From Tetracentron sinense (taxonomy: Eukaryota > Streptophyta > Magnoliopsida > Trochodendrales > Trochodendraceae), in contig CM026552.1 in NCBI GenBank assembly GCA_015143295.1, positions 62,366,944 to 62,430,943 of the forward strand: a DNA stretch of 64,000 bases, given 5' to 3'. Of this stretch, positions 9,644 through 19,735 are shown in pieces (the stretch's first letter is position 1; the number at the start of each line of letters is the position of its first letter). The position numbers and the translations under genes are program-made. The notes beneath the pieces are model-generated. The model was given only the letters and a program-made list of their open reading frames with translations. It made no database searches and was not told the origin of the DNA.

Positions 9644-11703
9644 GACACAAGGGGTGTCCAGAACACGCAGGGTGTTGAAGGGGGACATGCAGGTGGAGTA
9701 CACTGTAAAGGTACACACAGAATGTCGAGGACACACGGTGGTGTCGAAAGAGATGACATGCAGGTGGTATACGCTGTAAAGGTATACATGGGATGTTTAA
9801 GACACATGGGCGTGTCGAAGATGAGACATGCAGGTGGTATACGCTTATACACGGTATGTCGAGGACACACGGGGGTGTCAAGGATGAGACATGCAGGTGG
9901 TATACGCTGTAAAGGTATACACGGGATGTCGAGAACACAAAGAGGTGTCGAGGATGAGAGATGCAGGACACTGTAAAGGTATACACGGAATGTCGAGGAC
10001 ACACGGGGGTGACGAGGATGAGACATATAGGTAGTATACGCTGTAAAGGTATACACGGGATGTCGAGGACAACGGGGGTGTCAAAACAAGGGAGGACATG
10101 CAGGTGGTATACACTGTAAAGGTATACACGGGATTTCAAGGGCACACGGGGTGTCAAAAGAGAGGACATGCAGGCAGTATATGCTGTAAAGGTATATATG
10201 GGATGTCGAGGACACACGGGGGTGCCGAAAGATGAGACATGCAGGTTGTATACACTGTAAAGGTATACACGAGATATCGAGGACACACAGAGGTGTCAAA
10301 AGAAGGGAGGACATGCAGGTGGTATACACTGGATGTCGAGGACACACGGGGATGTTGAAAGAGAGGACATGCAGGAGGTATACACTGTAAAGGTATACAC
10401 GGGATGTCGAGGACACACGGGGGTCTCGAAAGATGAGACATGTAGGTGGTATACACTATAAAGGTATACACGGGATGTCGAGGACACACGGGGGTGTCGA
10501 GGATGAGACATACAGGTGGTATACGCTGTAAAGGTATACATGGGATGTTGAAGACACACGGGAGTGTCGAAGATAAGACATGCAGGTGGTATATGCTGTA
10601 AAGGTATACACGGGATATCGAGGACACACGGGGGTGTCGAGATTGAGACATGCAAGTGGTATAGGCTGTAAAGATATGCACGGGATGTCGAGGACACACG
10701 GGGGTGTCGAGGATGAGACATGCAGGTGGTATACGCTGTAAAGGTATACACGGGATGTCGAGTACACACGGGGGTGTCGAGGATGAGACATGCAGGTGGT
10801 ATACGCTATAAAGGTATACACGGGATGTCGAGGACACACGGGGGTGTCGAGGATGAGGACATGCAGGTGGTATACACTGTAAAGGTATACACGGGATGTA
10901 AAGGACATACGGGGGTGTCGAGGATGAGACATGCAGGTGGTATACGCTGTAAGGGTATACACGGGATGTTGAAGACACATAGGGGTGTCGAAGATGAGAC
11001 ATGCAGGTGGTATACGATGTAAAGGTAACACGGGATGTCGAGAACACACGAGGGTGTCGAGGATGAGACATGCAGGTGGTATACACTGTAAACGTATACA
11101 CGGGATGTCGAGGACACACGGGGGTGTCGAGGATGAGACATGCAGGTGGTATACGCTGTAAAGGTATACACGGGATGTCGAGGACACACGGGGGTGTCAA
11201 AAGAAGGGAGGACATGCAGGTGGTATACACTCTAAAGGTATACACTAGATGTCGAGGACACACGGAGATGTCGAAAGAGAGGACATGCAGGCGGTATATG
11301 CTGTAAAGTTATACACGGGATGTCGAGGACACACGGGGGTGTCGAAAGATGAGACATGCAGGTGGTATACGCTGTAAAGGTATACACGGGATATCGAGGA
11401 CACATGGGGGTGTCAAAAGAAGGGAGGACATGCAGGTGGTATACACTCTAAAGGTATACACTAGATGTCGAGGACACACGGAGTTGTCGAAAGAGAGGAC
11501 ATGCAGGCGGTATACGTTGTAAAGGTATACATGGGATATCGAGGACACACCGGGGTGTCGAAAGATGAGATATGCAGGTGGTATACACTGTAAAGGTATA
11601 CATGGGATGTCGAGGACACACGGGGTTGTCGAGGATGAGACATGCAGGTGGTATACGCTGTAAAGGTATACACGGGATGTCGAAGACACACGGGGGTGTC
11701 GAA
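9644..11703 (+). repeat. 70-bp minisatellite, about 29 units
   Basis: The consensus unit reads gagacatgcaggtggtatac gctgtaaaggtatacacggg atgtcgaggacacacggggg tgtcgaggat (given in blocks). Units vary at the end between gtcgaggatgag, gtcgaaagatgag and gtcaaaagaagggag, the last type making longer units of about 72 bp. The array is continuous from the first recognisable unit near 9644 to 11703, where it changes abruptly into Athila protease sequence. The reverse strand is nearly free of stop codons in all three frames. Confidence 0.95.
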
Positions 11704-13615
11704 AATAGTTGCTTATACATCGAGAAGGGTAACAGATTAACACTTGCTCCTAAATCCAGGAGTGCTCGATTAATGGAGTGGTCTCCAAAAATACATGAAA
11801 TGGTAGGAGCACCAGGATCTTTGAATTTTGGAGGAGTGTTGTGTTGGATAATGGAGCTCACTTGCTCGGTGAGAAGGACCTTCTTAGACACATGAGTCCG
11901 AGATTTACGTTTTTGAGTGCATAGGTCCTTAAGGAACTTGGCATAAGCCGGAATTTGTTGGATAACCTCTATGAGTGGGAGGTTGATTTTGACTTGTTTA
12001 AAGACTTCCATCATATCATCAACTTTGGCTCCCTTTTTTCCAAAAGGGAAGAGATCTTTTAACCACTGAGGGTAAGGAGCTTTAGGCATATAAGATGTCG
12101 GGGGAGTAGGAATAGATAAAGATGGGGAAAGACCTTGGTCCTTCTCAAAGAAACTCACCCCCTCTCCTTTGGATTTTGGTGGCTCCACTATGACCTCTTC
12201 TTCTTCACCATTCTTCTCCCTAACCTGGTTATCACCTACCTTCCCACTCCTTAGGGTGGTAATGGCAAGAACATGCTCAGGATGTGTTTCATTGTGTTGA
12301 GCATCATCAACCATGTTTACACCCCTAGGGTTGCTCACTGGTTGGCTTGGAAGCTTCTCTTCCTATCTCTTGTATATGGCATTAGCTAATTGTCCCACTT
12401 GGGACTCAAGCCTCTGGATAGATTGGGAATGAGAGTGCAGCAATTGAGTGTTGGCCTCCAACCCTTTTAGAGCATTCAACACTTTCTCCTCGAAAGATGA
12501 GTTCCTTTGAGGGGGAGGAGTAGAGTGTTGAAATTGTTGTTGTTGGGGAGGATGGTAGTTGGGCTGATTTTGAAAGGGTCGAATATTCGGCCCTTGAGGT
12601 TGGGAGAAGGAATTTCCTTGAGCCTAGGGCTACCATGAGAAATTGGGCCTGGGTTGTATGTATTAGAGTAGGGATCATTGCCCGGGTGAGTGTAGGCAGC
12701 ATTAACATGCTCTCGAACAAATTCTGGAATTTGCTTTGCAGCAGGACACTCATGCACATAATGTGCAGGGCTAGAACAGATAGGGCACACCTTTCTTTGA
12801 TTGGGAGTTGGTTTAAAGGGTGTGTAGAAAGATTGCCCTACAGTCATTAGTTGGTTTAATTTTTTAGACAACTCATCCACTTTAGAAGAGACATCATTAG
12901 AAGTGCCTACTTCATAGATGCCTCGCTTTCGATTTGGAGTGGAATTTTGTCTCTCAGAACGATTGGAGGAAACATGGTGTAAAGTGTTTTCACTCAAATT
13001 TTTGAACAATTTCCATGCTTGCACCTCGCTCTTTGTTATAAATGTCCCCCCACATGAGAAATCAACCATCCAGTGGTTGAATTGAGATAGACCATCATAG
13101 AATGACTGGACAAGTTGCCATTTAGGAATCTGATGGTGGGGACATTTTCTGAGGAGATCCTTGAATCTCTCCCATGACTCATGAAAAAGTTCACCATCAA
13201 TTTGAGAAAAACTTATGATGGTTCGCCTTATTTGATTGGTTTTGCCAGTGGGAAAAAATTTCTTCAAGAATTCCTGATGGAGCTGTATTCATGTGTGGAT
13301 AGTGTCGGCCTCAAGAGAGTTAAGCCAATATTTGGCTTTGTCCTTCAGGGAGAATAGGAAGAGGCGCAACCTGAGAGCATCATCTATAAAATTCTACAGC
13401 TTAAAGGTAGTGCAGATCTCATTAAAATCATCCAGATGCTTATGGGGGTCTTCATTACAAAGTCCGTGGTAGGATGAGAGCATCTGAATTGTGCTGGACT
13501 TAATCTCATAGTGGGTTGCCGTAGTGTCCGGCAACCGGATACATGAAGGAGAAGAGTATGATGACGGAACAAAGTACTCCTTCAAAGACTTGGTTGGGTC
13601 TTGATTTTCAGCCAT
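11704..13615 (-). pseudogene. gag: Athila K gag-protease, broken
   Basis: The likely start is the ATG at 13613-13615 (MAENQDP). The Gag fold is clear, with WLNSLEADTI, KKFFPTGK, WERFKDLLRKCPHHQIP and VQSFYDGLSQFN. A zinc knuckle is present at about 12745-12795 (CPICSSPAHYVHEC). The C-terminal part (12338 down to 11704) ends in the protease motif ALLDLGASVNLLPFSMY. In-frame stops lie near 13391-13396 and 13290, and the frame shifts between about 12480 and 12640. The last frame runs on into the minisatellite without a stop, giving an accidental fusion frame to 11448. Confidence 0.88.
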
Positions 13616-14036
13616 TTTAGGGAAAGGAGTAGTCTCTAGGTTTGAGTAGAATCGGGCCGAAGCCTTGAGAAGCCTAGCGGTACGCTCTAACTCTGAATTG
13701 ATAGGGATTAACTCTGGTTGACAAGACCGTCTATCGTGCATACACCCTAGAGGCAAACTCTATGTTCGACAGACACTAATTTGTAAAATAATTCACTCCA
13801 GATGAGAGAATACTTACAGTGCTTTCGACAATTTAAAATTTGGAAAGCCTTTATCTTTGCAGAATAATCAACTTCCTTGTTAATTTTTTAGCTAAGCACT
13901 ATTTTCAATCCAAGCAATTGGTACCTGCAACACAAAATTTTAGAGATTAGTAAAAGAAATATATATATTTTTTTTTATTTGAATAAAATGACTCAATTTT
14001 AATCTTTTGATTTAAGCAACTAAACCGTTTCAGCAA

Positions 14037-14054
14037 TCCCCGGCAACGGCGCCA
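14037..14054 (-). promoter_or_regulatory. Primer binding site of Athila K (tRNA-Asp type)
   Basis: On the minus strand this reads TGGCGCCGTTGCCGGGGA, the primer site usual for Athila elements. It lies five bases after the LTR end. Confidence 0.9.
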
Positions 14055-14059
14055 AAAAT

Positions 14060-15514
14060 TGATCGTCAATTAAATAAACCTCGTAGTAGCTACAATTCCG
14101 TAGAATAGTGACTAATATGGGGTGTCGAACCATAGAGGACTGCGCTAGTTTGATTGCTTTTATCTCAAGATTAATTGTGAGTCAAGGAGTAACAAGTTGA
14201 TTTGGTTGGATTGATTTTAACCTAAGAGTGGAAATTAAACTAACAGATTCTATTTTAACTAATTGAACTAAGAGTTTTTGATGAAATATCAATGAGAGAA
14301 GATCTAGGGTGTTTGAATCCACCACTAGCTTCATAACCGGTCCCTAATGCATTTATTCAAGTTCATCACAATGTAAACAATAGGGATGAGAGTGACTACA
14401 AGACTCCACTCATCAATCTAAAGGGATTAGACCCTATGCATATCCTCTCTTTGGTTAACACGAGTGATACACACTAAACTAGGGTTGTGAAATCACTCGT
14501 CTTCCCTTAGCATAAAATATCCTATGATTTAATTCCTCGACAGTAAAAACCATTGCATAAAATCCACATTAATAATCACAGAAAATCAAGATGGATGATT
14601 TCAATTTTAATATAATAACACCTAAGACAATGGGAGAATCACACTGAAATCGAATATAATCAATAAACTCTGGTTATGAATAACCCTCTTATTATGCAAT
14701 CATTGTTTACAATTGAATAAACTAAAACAAAGTACAAAGAGGCACAGTTATTTGGCTAGGGTTTAATCTAAACCCTAGAAAAATGAATTAGTTCATAGCG
14801 AGAGTAAGGAACATCGCTTTCGATGAAGAACATGAAGAACGCGAGCAATCCATCCTCCAACCTAGCTTCACAGATCTCCAGAGCCTTCTCTCTTTCAAAT
14901 CTCAAAATTCCTAACCCCTTTTGCATGGAATGAGGCTCTCCTTTTAATAGAGAGAGGGTCACAATCAATTGTAGCTTTAGAAACATCCAAAATAAGCTCA
15001 AAAATCCAATTTTTGCATTTTTTAACATCATCAAAATGACGTCCGCCGATCAATCGGCCAAGAGGTGCTAATCGATCGGTGGTTACAGAGCTCCCAAAAC
15101 GGTGTCCGCCGATCGATCGGCCAAATGGCCACCAATCGATCGGCCAAATGGCCGCCGATCGATCGGTGGTTATAGAATTTGTCTAAACTTCTTTGACAGA
15201 AGTTGTAGAGCTTTTCGAGCCGGTCGTTTTGATATATTATGGGCCTAAATCAGAGCTACGGTTAAGGAGTTATGCCCCAAACACCGAACAAGGGTCGTTT
15301 TACATTTCCAACTTCTCTTTAGATCAATTCTTTGTTCGGTAGCGATTCCCAAAAGACTTCAAAGCTTGTAAATGATCAATTTTGTCTTATTTTTCTCGCA
15401 TGAACCTGAAAACAATAAATACACCCAGGTGAAGTATCGTAATGGATAAATGAGTTCAAAGGGATTAACAAGTGCAGTTTAAGGTGCATAAATGTGTAAC
15501 AATTAGCACCAATC
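14060..15514 (-). repeat. 5' LTR of Athila K (1455 bp)
   Basis: On the minus strand it starts TGATTGGTGCTAATTG and ends GACGATCA beside the primer site. It is homologous over much of its length to the Athila D LTR (43556 onward), for example in the ttcaggttcatgcgag segment. A TATA-like attaaaagg lies at about 14941-14950 on the minus strand, with a CGATCG palindrome cluster 100-230 bp upstream (15042-15171). Confidence 0.9.
15042..15171 (-). repeat. CGATCG palindrome cluster in LTR K
   Basis: Five copies of a ccgatcgatcgg-type palindrome (some with one change, such as ccgatcaatcgg) lie in 130 bp, separated by ggccaaatggcc, itself a palindrome. The core is the same as in the Tekay LTRs A, F, G and J, although Athila and Tekay are separate gypsy lineages. 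Confidence 0.9.
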
Positions 15515-15829
15515 AATTCCCTCAATACCTGCCGACATGAAAGTACGGCTGAGCATGGAATACTCAGTGAGTACAAGCTACTAGCTAACCATGACAATAA
15601 TAATACAACAACAGTAATATAATACAGAACAATAAGAGGAACATCACAAAGAAACAATGTTAAACATGGTACAATACAATCATCTTGACGTGCGTGCATG
15701 AATGTGAAAACTCCGATAAAACTCATGCTTGAAAATCCGTTTCATGTCTCGGTATGGCTTGAGGAAATCATGTATGCGTGCATGCATGAATGCCTTGTCA
15801 TCATCTTATAAACTTGCATTTGTAACTTA

Positions 15830-16080
15830 TGAGCCAGAGGCTAGCACCCGAATCTCCCTGGGCTGCCAACCTCCTTGATATATGGTTTTCTTGTGAGCCA
15901 GAGGCTGGTACCCGAATGTCCCTGGGCTACCAACCTCCTTGACATGTTTCATTTACTTGTGAGCCAAAGGCTAGTACCCGAACCTCCCTAGGCTGCCAAC
16001 CTCCTTGACATATTGTTTTCTTGTGAGCCAGAGGCTAGTACCCGAATGTCCCTGGGCTACCAACCTCCTTGACATGCAAT
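15830..16080 (-). repeat. Four tandem 63-65 bp units in LTR J
   Basis: Units begin with gagccagaggctagtaccc and contain ccctgggctaccaacctcct. They start near 15831, 15894, 15959 and 16022. The same array occurs in LTR G, and a two-unit version in LTR A. Confidence 0.9.
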
Positions 16081-17049
16081 GTTTTCTTGTTGATTATTAT
16101 GTGCACATGCTCTTGAAATCTCGGTTCATGCAAACATACGTGCTCGTATACGTGATAGTGGTGACAATCATAGGAATGCGGATAACAAGAGAGATATGGC
16201 ATCACAATTCAATTCATGGTATAAGCATAGGTAACTTGAGTATTCTACATGGCATTTGATCAATTCATCATTCGTAAGAGCACATGAATAGGGCCTACTT
16301 CCATTTATTCATTTTAGTCATTTATTCATAGTTTAGGCATTTTTTCCAACACAAAACTTACAATGTTTCTTAATAGTTCATCTTCTTCTTTTTAGTGCAT
16401 GTGTTCCATCCAACCATCAAGGTAAGTTCATTATTGGTAAAATGCCCATCCTCCATGTTCCATTCCACACACCACACATATCATACATCATACATTCGGC
16501 ATCTCACCGCCTCAATCAATACCCCATACACATCCATACCCTTTTCTTATCTTATTTATATTTATTGGAGATGTTACATTTCATAAGGAAGGAAAACATA
16601 ATAGCAAGAATCACATTTCACATTTAAGATAACTAGATTATTGCTAGGGGAAGTTAGTAGGGTGTACTAACCTTGAATCAAGGCTTGATCTTGGTAAAAA
16701 CCTTGATTGAAGCTCCAACTTGAAAGAAGAAAATCTTTGCTTGAAGGAAGCTTGGTGTGGGGAAGAAAACCCTTGTAAAAAATCCGTAGGATCGCTGACT
16801 AGTTTGGAGAAACGAGCTCCACGAGTACTTGAGCCTTGAACTTGAAGAAAACGAACTTGAGATGATCTAGGGTCTTCACCCCTTTGATTTCTTCTCAAAA
16901 GCACAACCCTAGGTTAAGAATCTCCTTCTCCTCTCTCTTTCTCTTAAAATCTTCTAAGCATAGTGAATGAAGCCCTAAGGCTCGGGCAAAGCCTTATAGG
17001 AAAGGGTTTAACACCCAAAAGATGAAATAGCCCTTACTGAAATTTCTGC

Positions 17050-17240
17050 AAAAACACGAAGACCGAGCAATTAGTTGTTATGACCGATCGATTGGTTACC
17101 TACCGAGCGACCGGTGTTCTTGATCGAGCGACCGGTCAAAAACATGCTCTCTAGAAAATTTCCCCATACAAAAAAGTTCACCAGTTGATTGCCTCCGATC
17201 GATCGATTTTGGACCCTTCGATTGCTACTCAAGACCGAGC
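17050..17240 (-). repeat. CGATCG palindrome cluster in LTR J
   Basis: About seven gaccgatcgattggt or gagcgaccggt-like sites lie upstream (minus strand) of the TATA box at about 16995. The spacer aaaatttccccataca occurs at about 17155-17170. The sites have more mismatches than in F and G, which suggests an older copy. Confidence 0.85.
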
Positions 17241-17509
17241 GATCGGTTGCTTTGCAAATCTTCTGCTGAGTTCACTTTTCACCCATTCTTACTACTTGAA
17301 CCTTTTCCTCTTCTATTCTAACATCTCCTAAACATGACTAGGACACTTTCGAGGCTTATAGACATTTTAAAATAATTTATTTAATTAATTATAGCATTCT
17401 TGCAAAGATTCTCAAAGGCTTCAAATTCTCATTTCATGAATTTGAGATTTCAAAGTATCATGCCTTGACACATGTCACAAGGCATATACAAAAGTTTCGG
17501 GGTTCTACA

Positions 17510-19720
17510 TGAAAGTATGCCTCTTTTTAATTTTAGAAAAACAGTTCTTGGGGGGCATACATCGAATCCCAAGATCTGACTAAGATTCTAATTGATTTTA
17601 TTCAATGAGAGTAAAAATCACAATACCTTTGCGACTTTGAAATTGTTAAGTCAAATCCACGATAATAGCGATACCGGCAAAACTTCACAAATGCCAAGTC
17701 TCCTTCGCAATCCACACGGACCTTCTTTTTCTTTAAAGCTTTCTCTAATGGAAGCTAATGGCCCTTCCAAAATCCAGCTCTAGGAATCTTGAATAAAAGA
17801 TCTAATCTTGATCTTCAAGAACCTTGAAATTCTTCTTCTTTATTTTCAAACTAGAAAACAAAAAGAATAATAAAAGGGGAGAAGGTGTGATCGTACACCT
17901 TAGGGAGAAGGGAGACTTGGGCGTGAGAGATAATGAGAGAGGAGAGGGATTTCCAAATCTTGAAAATTCTGGAAATTTTTCTTGTGTCCACTAAAGTGAC
18001 CGTACACCTCTATATATAAGAGTTTACTTGAGTTGCTTGCAACCCAAATCTCCTAATCCTTATCCAATAAGGATTTCTCATTTGTTTCCTTTTTGATTTC
18101 TCCTTTAATTAATTAGGATTAATCAAAATAGAAACTAATTTTATCCATTAGTAACTAACTAACCAAATCCTTATCCAATAAGGAATCTTTTTAATTAGTA
18201 ACTAACTAATTAATGATTAGTAACAAACTAATGGAATCCCTAACAATTAGGGAATCTTTAATTAGTAACTAACTAACTAACTAACCAACCTTATCTCATA
18301 AGGAGTTATTAATTAGAAACTAATTAAAAATTAAACAATAATATTATCCTCCTTGAAGTGGGCGTTCCACCCTAGGTGGGCCCCACTCCACACGCCCCCA
18401 TGGGTTCCAAACCCATTTTGGTCTCTTATTTGATCTTCTATCAAATTCCCCAATGGGTCCTACCCATTTGGTGTTTCACATTTAATGTGATTCCACCTTT
18501 TAGAGCTTCACTATACCATATAGTGATTTCTTAGAGAAATTAATTAATGTAATAAATTATTAAATTAAATACTTTAAGAAAGTCCTTGTGTGTGGGATCT
18601 AAAGGGATCTCCTATTTCCGGTAGTGGGACCAAGTACTCAACCTTTTGGTTAAAGTATTGTTACTAGGAAACACATTTCCTATACTCCATTAGGATTATA
18701 GAATTTTATCTATATCCCTGGACTTCCACCAATCACAATTAATGTCCATTAACATAATGTGATTAACCTCCAGAAAATAGAGAATTACTTGCAGGTATTT
18801 CTATCTCAAGATTTGTTTACAGATCATTACCTCCACTTCCAATATTGTTATAAGCTTACGGGACAATATCTAATACTGTCTTTAATCCCTGGCTTATATT
18901 GAGAACTCATTCTCTTTGATACTTTTAGTCAAACTTGGACTTGCAAAACATTTTAGAAATTCTTTAAAAGAAATAATAATAATAATTACATTTCTTTTAT
19001 ACAGAAAATAAATTCCTCGATAAAACCATTTCATCGATAAATACCAGCGCTGGGTTTTCAAGTCCGGTTTTGACAAGTATCAACTCAATATTATTTACTC
19101 TATAAGAGTAGTGGAATCCTTGTTGAGCGTACACACACTTCTTCCAGTACAACGTAGATAACCCAACGAGCCCGTATTTAGTCCGGTGTGTTGGACATTG
19201 ACGATTGACTACATCAAAGCTACATAGGCAAATACTAGAGAAGATGTCGACCTCTCAGGTTAAGGACAATCTGTCAAATGGACTACCCTAAATATAAAAC
19301 AGTATATTTCTAAGGGTATCCACTGAGCGATCCAGTTGCAATATAAGTATTTCTTACTTATATCCACATCTTAGTCAAGAGACCCTTCTCTCAGTGATTG
19401 AGATTCATCACTCCATCATATGGAACTAACAATGTGTAAGTTATTAGGAATACATTGTCCAGATGTATCCTGATTAACTTAGAACAATTTTAGGTCTACA
19501 AGGAACTGGAAAAAACCATATCTCCTTAGCAATCAGTTATCAACTAATTGGATGGTTTTCCTACAATGTTACCTAAGGGACAAAGTAGTCTCATCCAATG
19601 AGATACTTTTGATATATTACCCAATGTAGAAGACAATGTGTGAATGTAAAATATGCATTTATTGATTAAAAATAGATAAATACAATTCCGGAATGGCTTT
19701 GTGGGCATATATGTCTAACA
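17510..19720 (-). repeat. 3' LTR of copia L (left copy)
   Basis: Plus-strand ends are TGAAAGTATGCC and TATGTCTAACA. The minus-strand TATA box is tatatata at 18011-18018. Upstream of it are short inverted repeats: ccttatccaataagg (18058-18072 and about 18169-18183), ccctaacaattaggg (about 18238-18252) and ccttatctcataagg (18289-18303), spaced by ttagtaactaactaa-type repeats. Confidence 0.95.
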
Positions 19721-19733
19721 ATCTCCCACTTGC
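19721..19733 (-). promoter_or_regulatory. Polypurine tract of copia L
   Basis: On the minus strand this reads gcaagtgggagat, directly before the LTR start TGTTAGAC. Copia B has the equivalent gcaagcgggagat. Confidence 0.85.
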
Positions 19734-19735
19734 AC

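Larger units (their letters stand above)
11704..15514 (-). mobile_element. Truncated Athila-type gypsy element K
   Basis: Reading on the minus strand, a 1455-bp 5' LTR (14060-15514) is followed by a tRNA-Asp-type primer site, gag and the start of the protease, which ends abruptly at 11704 against the minisatellite. RT, integrase and the other LTR are missing. The element lies inside Tekay LTR J: J sequence resumes at 15515 on the right, but no J sequence is found on the left. A single deletion that joined the minisatellite to the K protease would explain both losses. Confidence 0.9.
15515..17509 (-). repeat. Tekay LTR J, missing its 3' end
   Basis: The minus-strand LTR starts TGTAGAACCCCGAAAC (plus-strand end at 17509) and runs to the stem-loop and ...tacctgccgacat segment near 15540. 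Its last 350 bp or so are missing where Athila K begins. It has a TATA box CCTATAAGGC (about 16991-17002), a palindrome cluster upstream (17050-17240) and four tandem 63-65 bp units (15830-16080). Copia L is inserted at its very end. The flank continues at 27674 with element T internal sequence. Confidence 0.88.

Noticed and set aside
10154-11263. A 369-codon minus-strand frame as a real repeat protein gene.
   Set aside because: It is entirely minisatellite, overlaps equally long frames in the other two phases, and has no non-repeat start or end. Kept only as a finding.
17592-17783. A 63-codon frame repeated at 25540-25731 and, with changes, at 40026-40217 (minus).
   Set aside because: It is the same stretch of the copia LTR in three copies, in the antisense direction relative to the element. 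No domain and no start or expression context.
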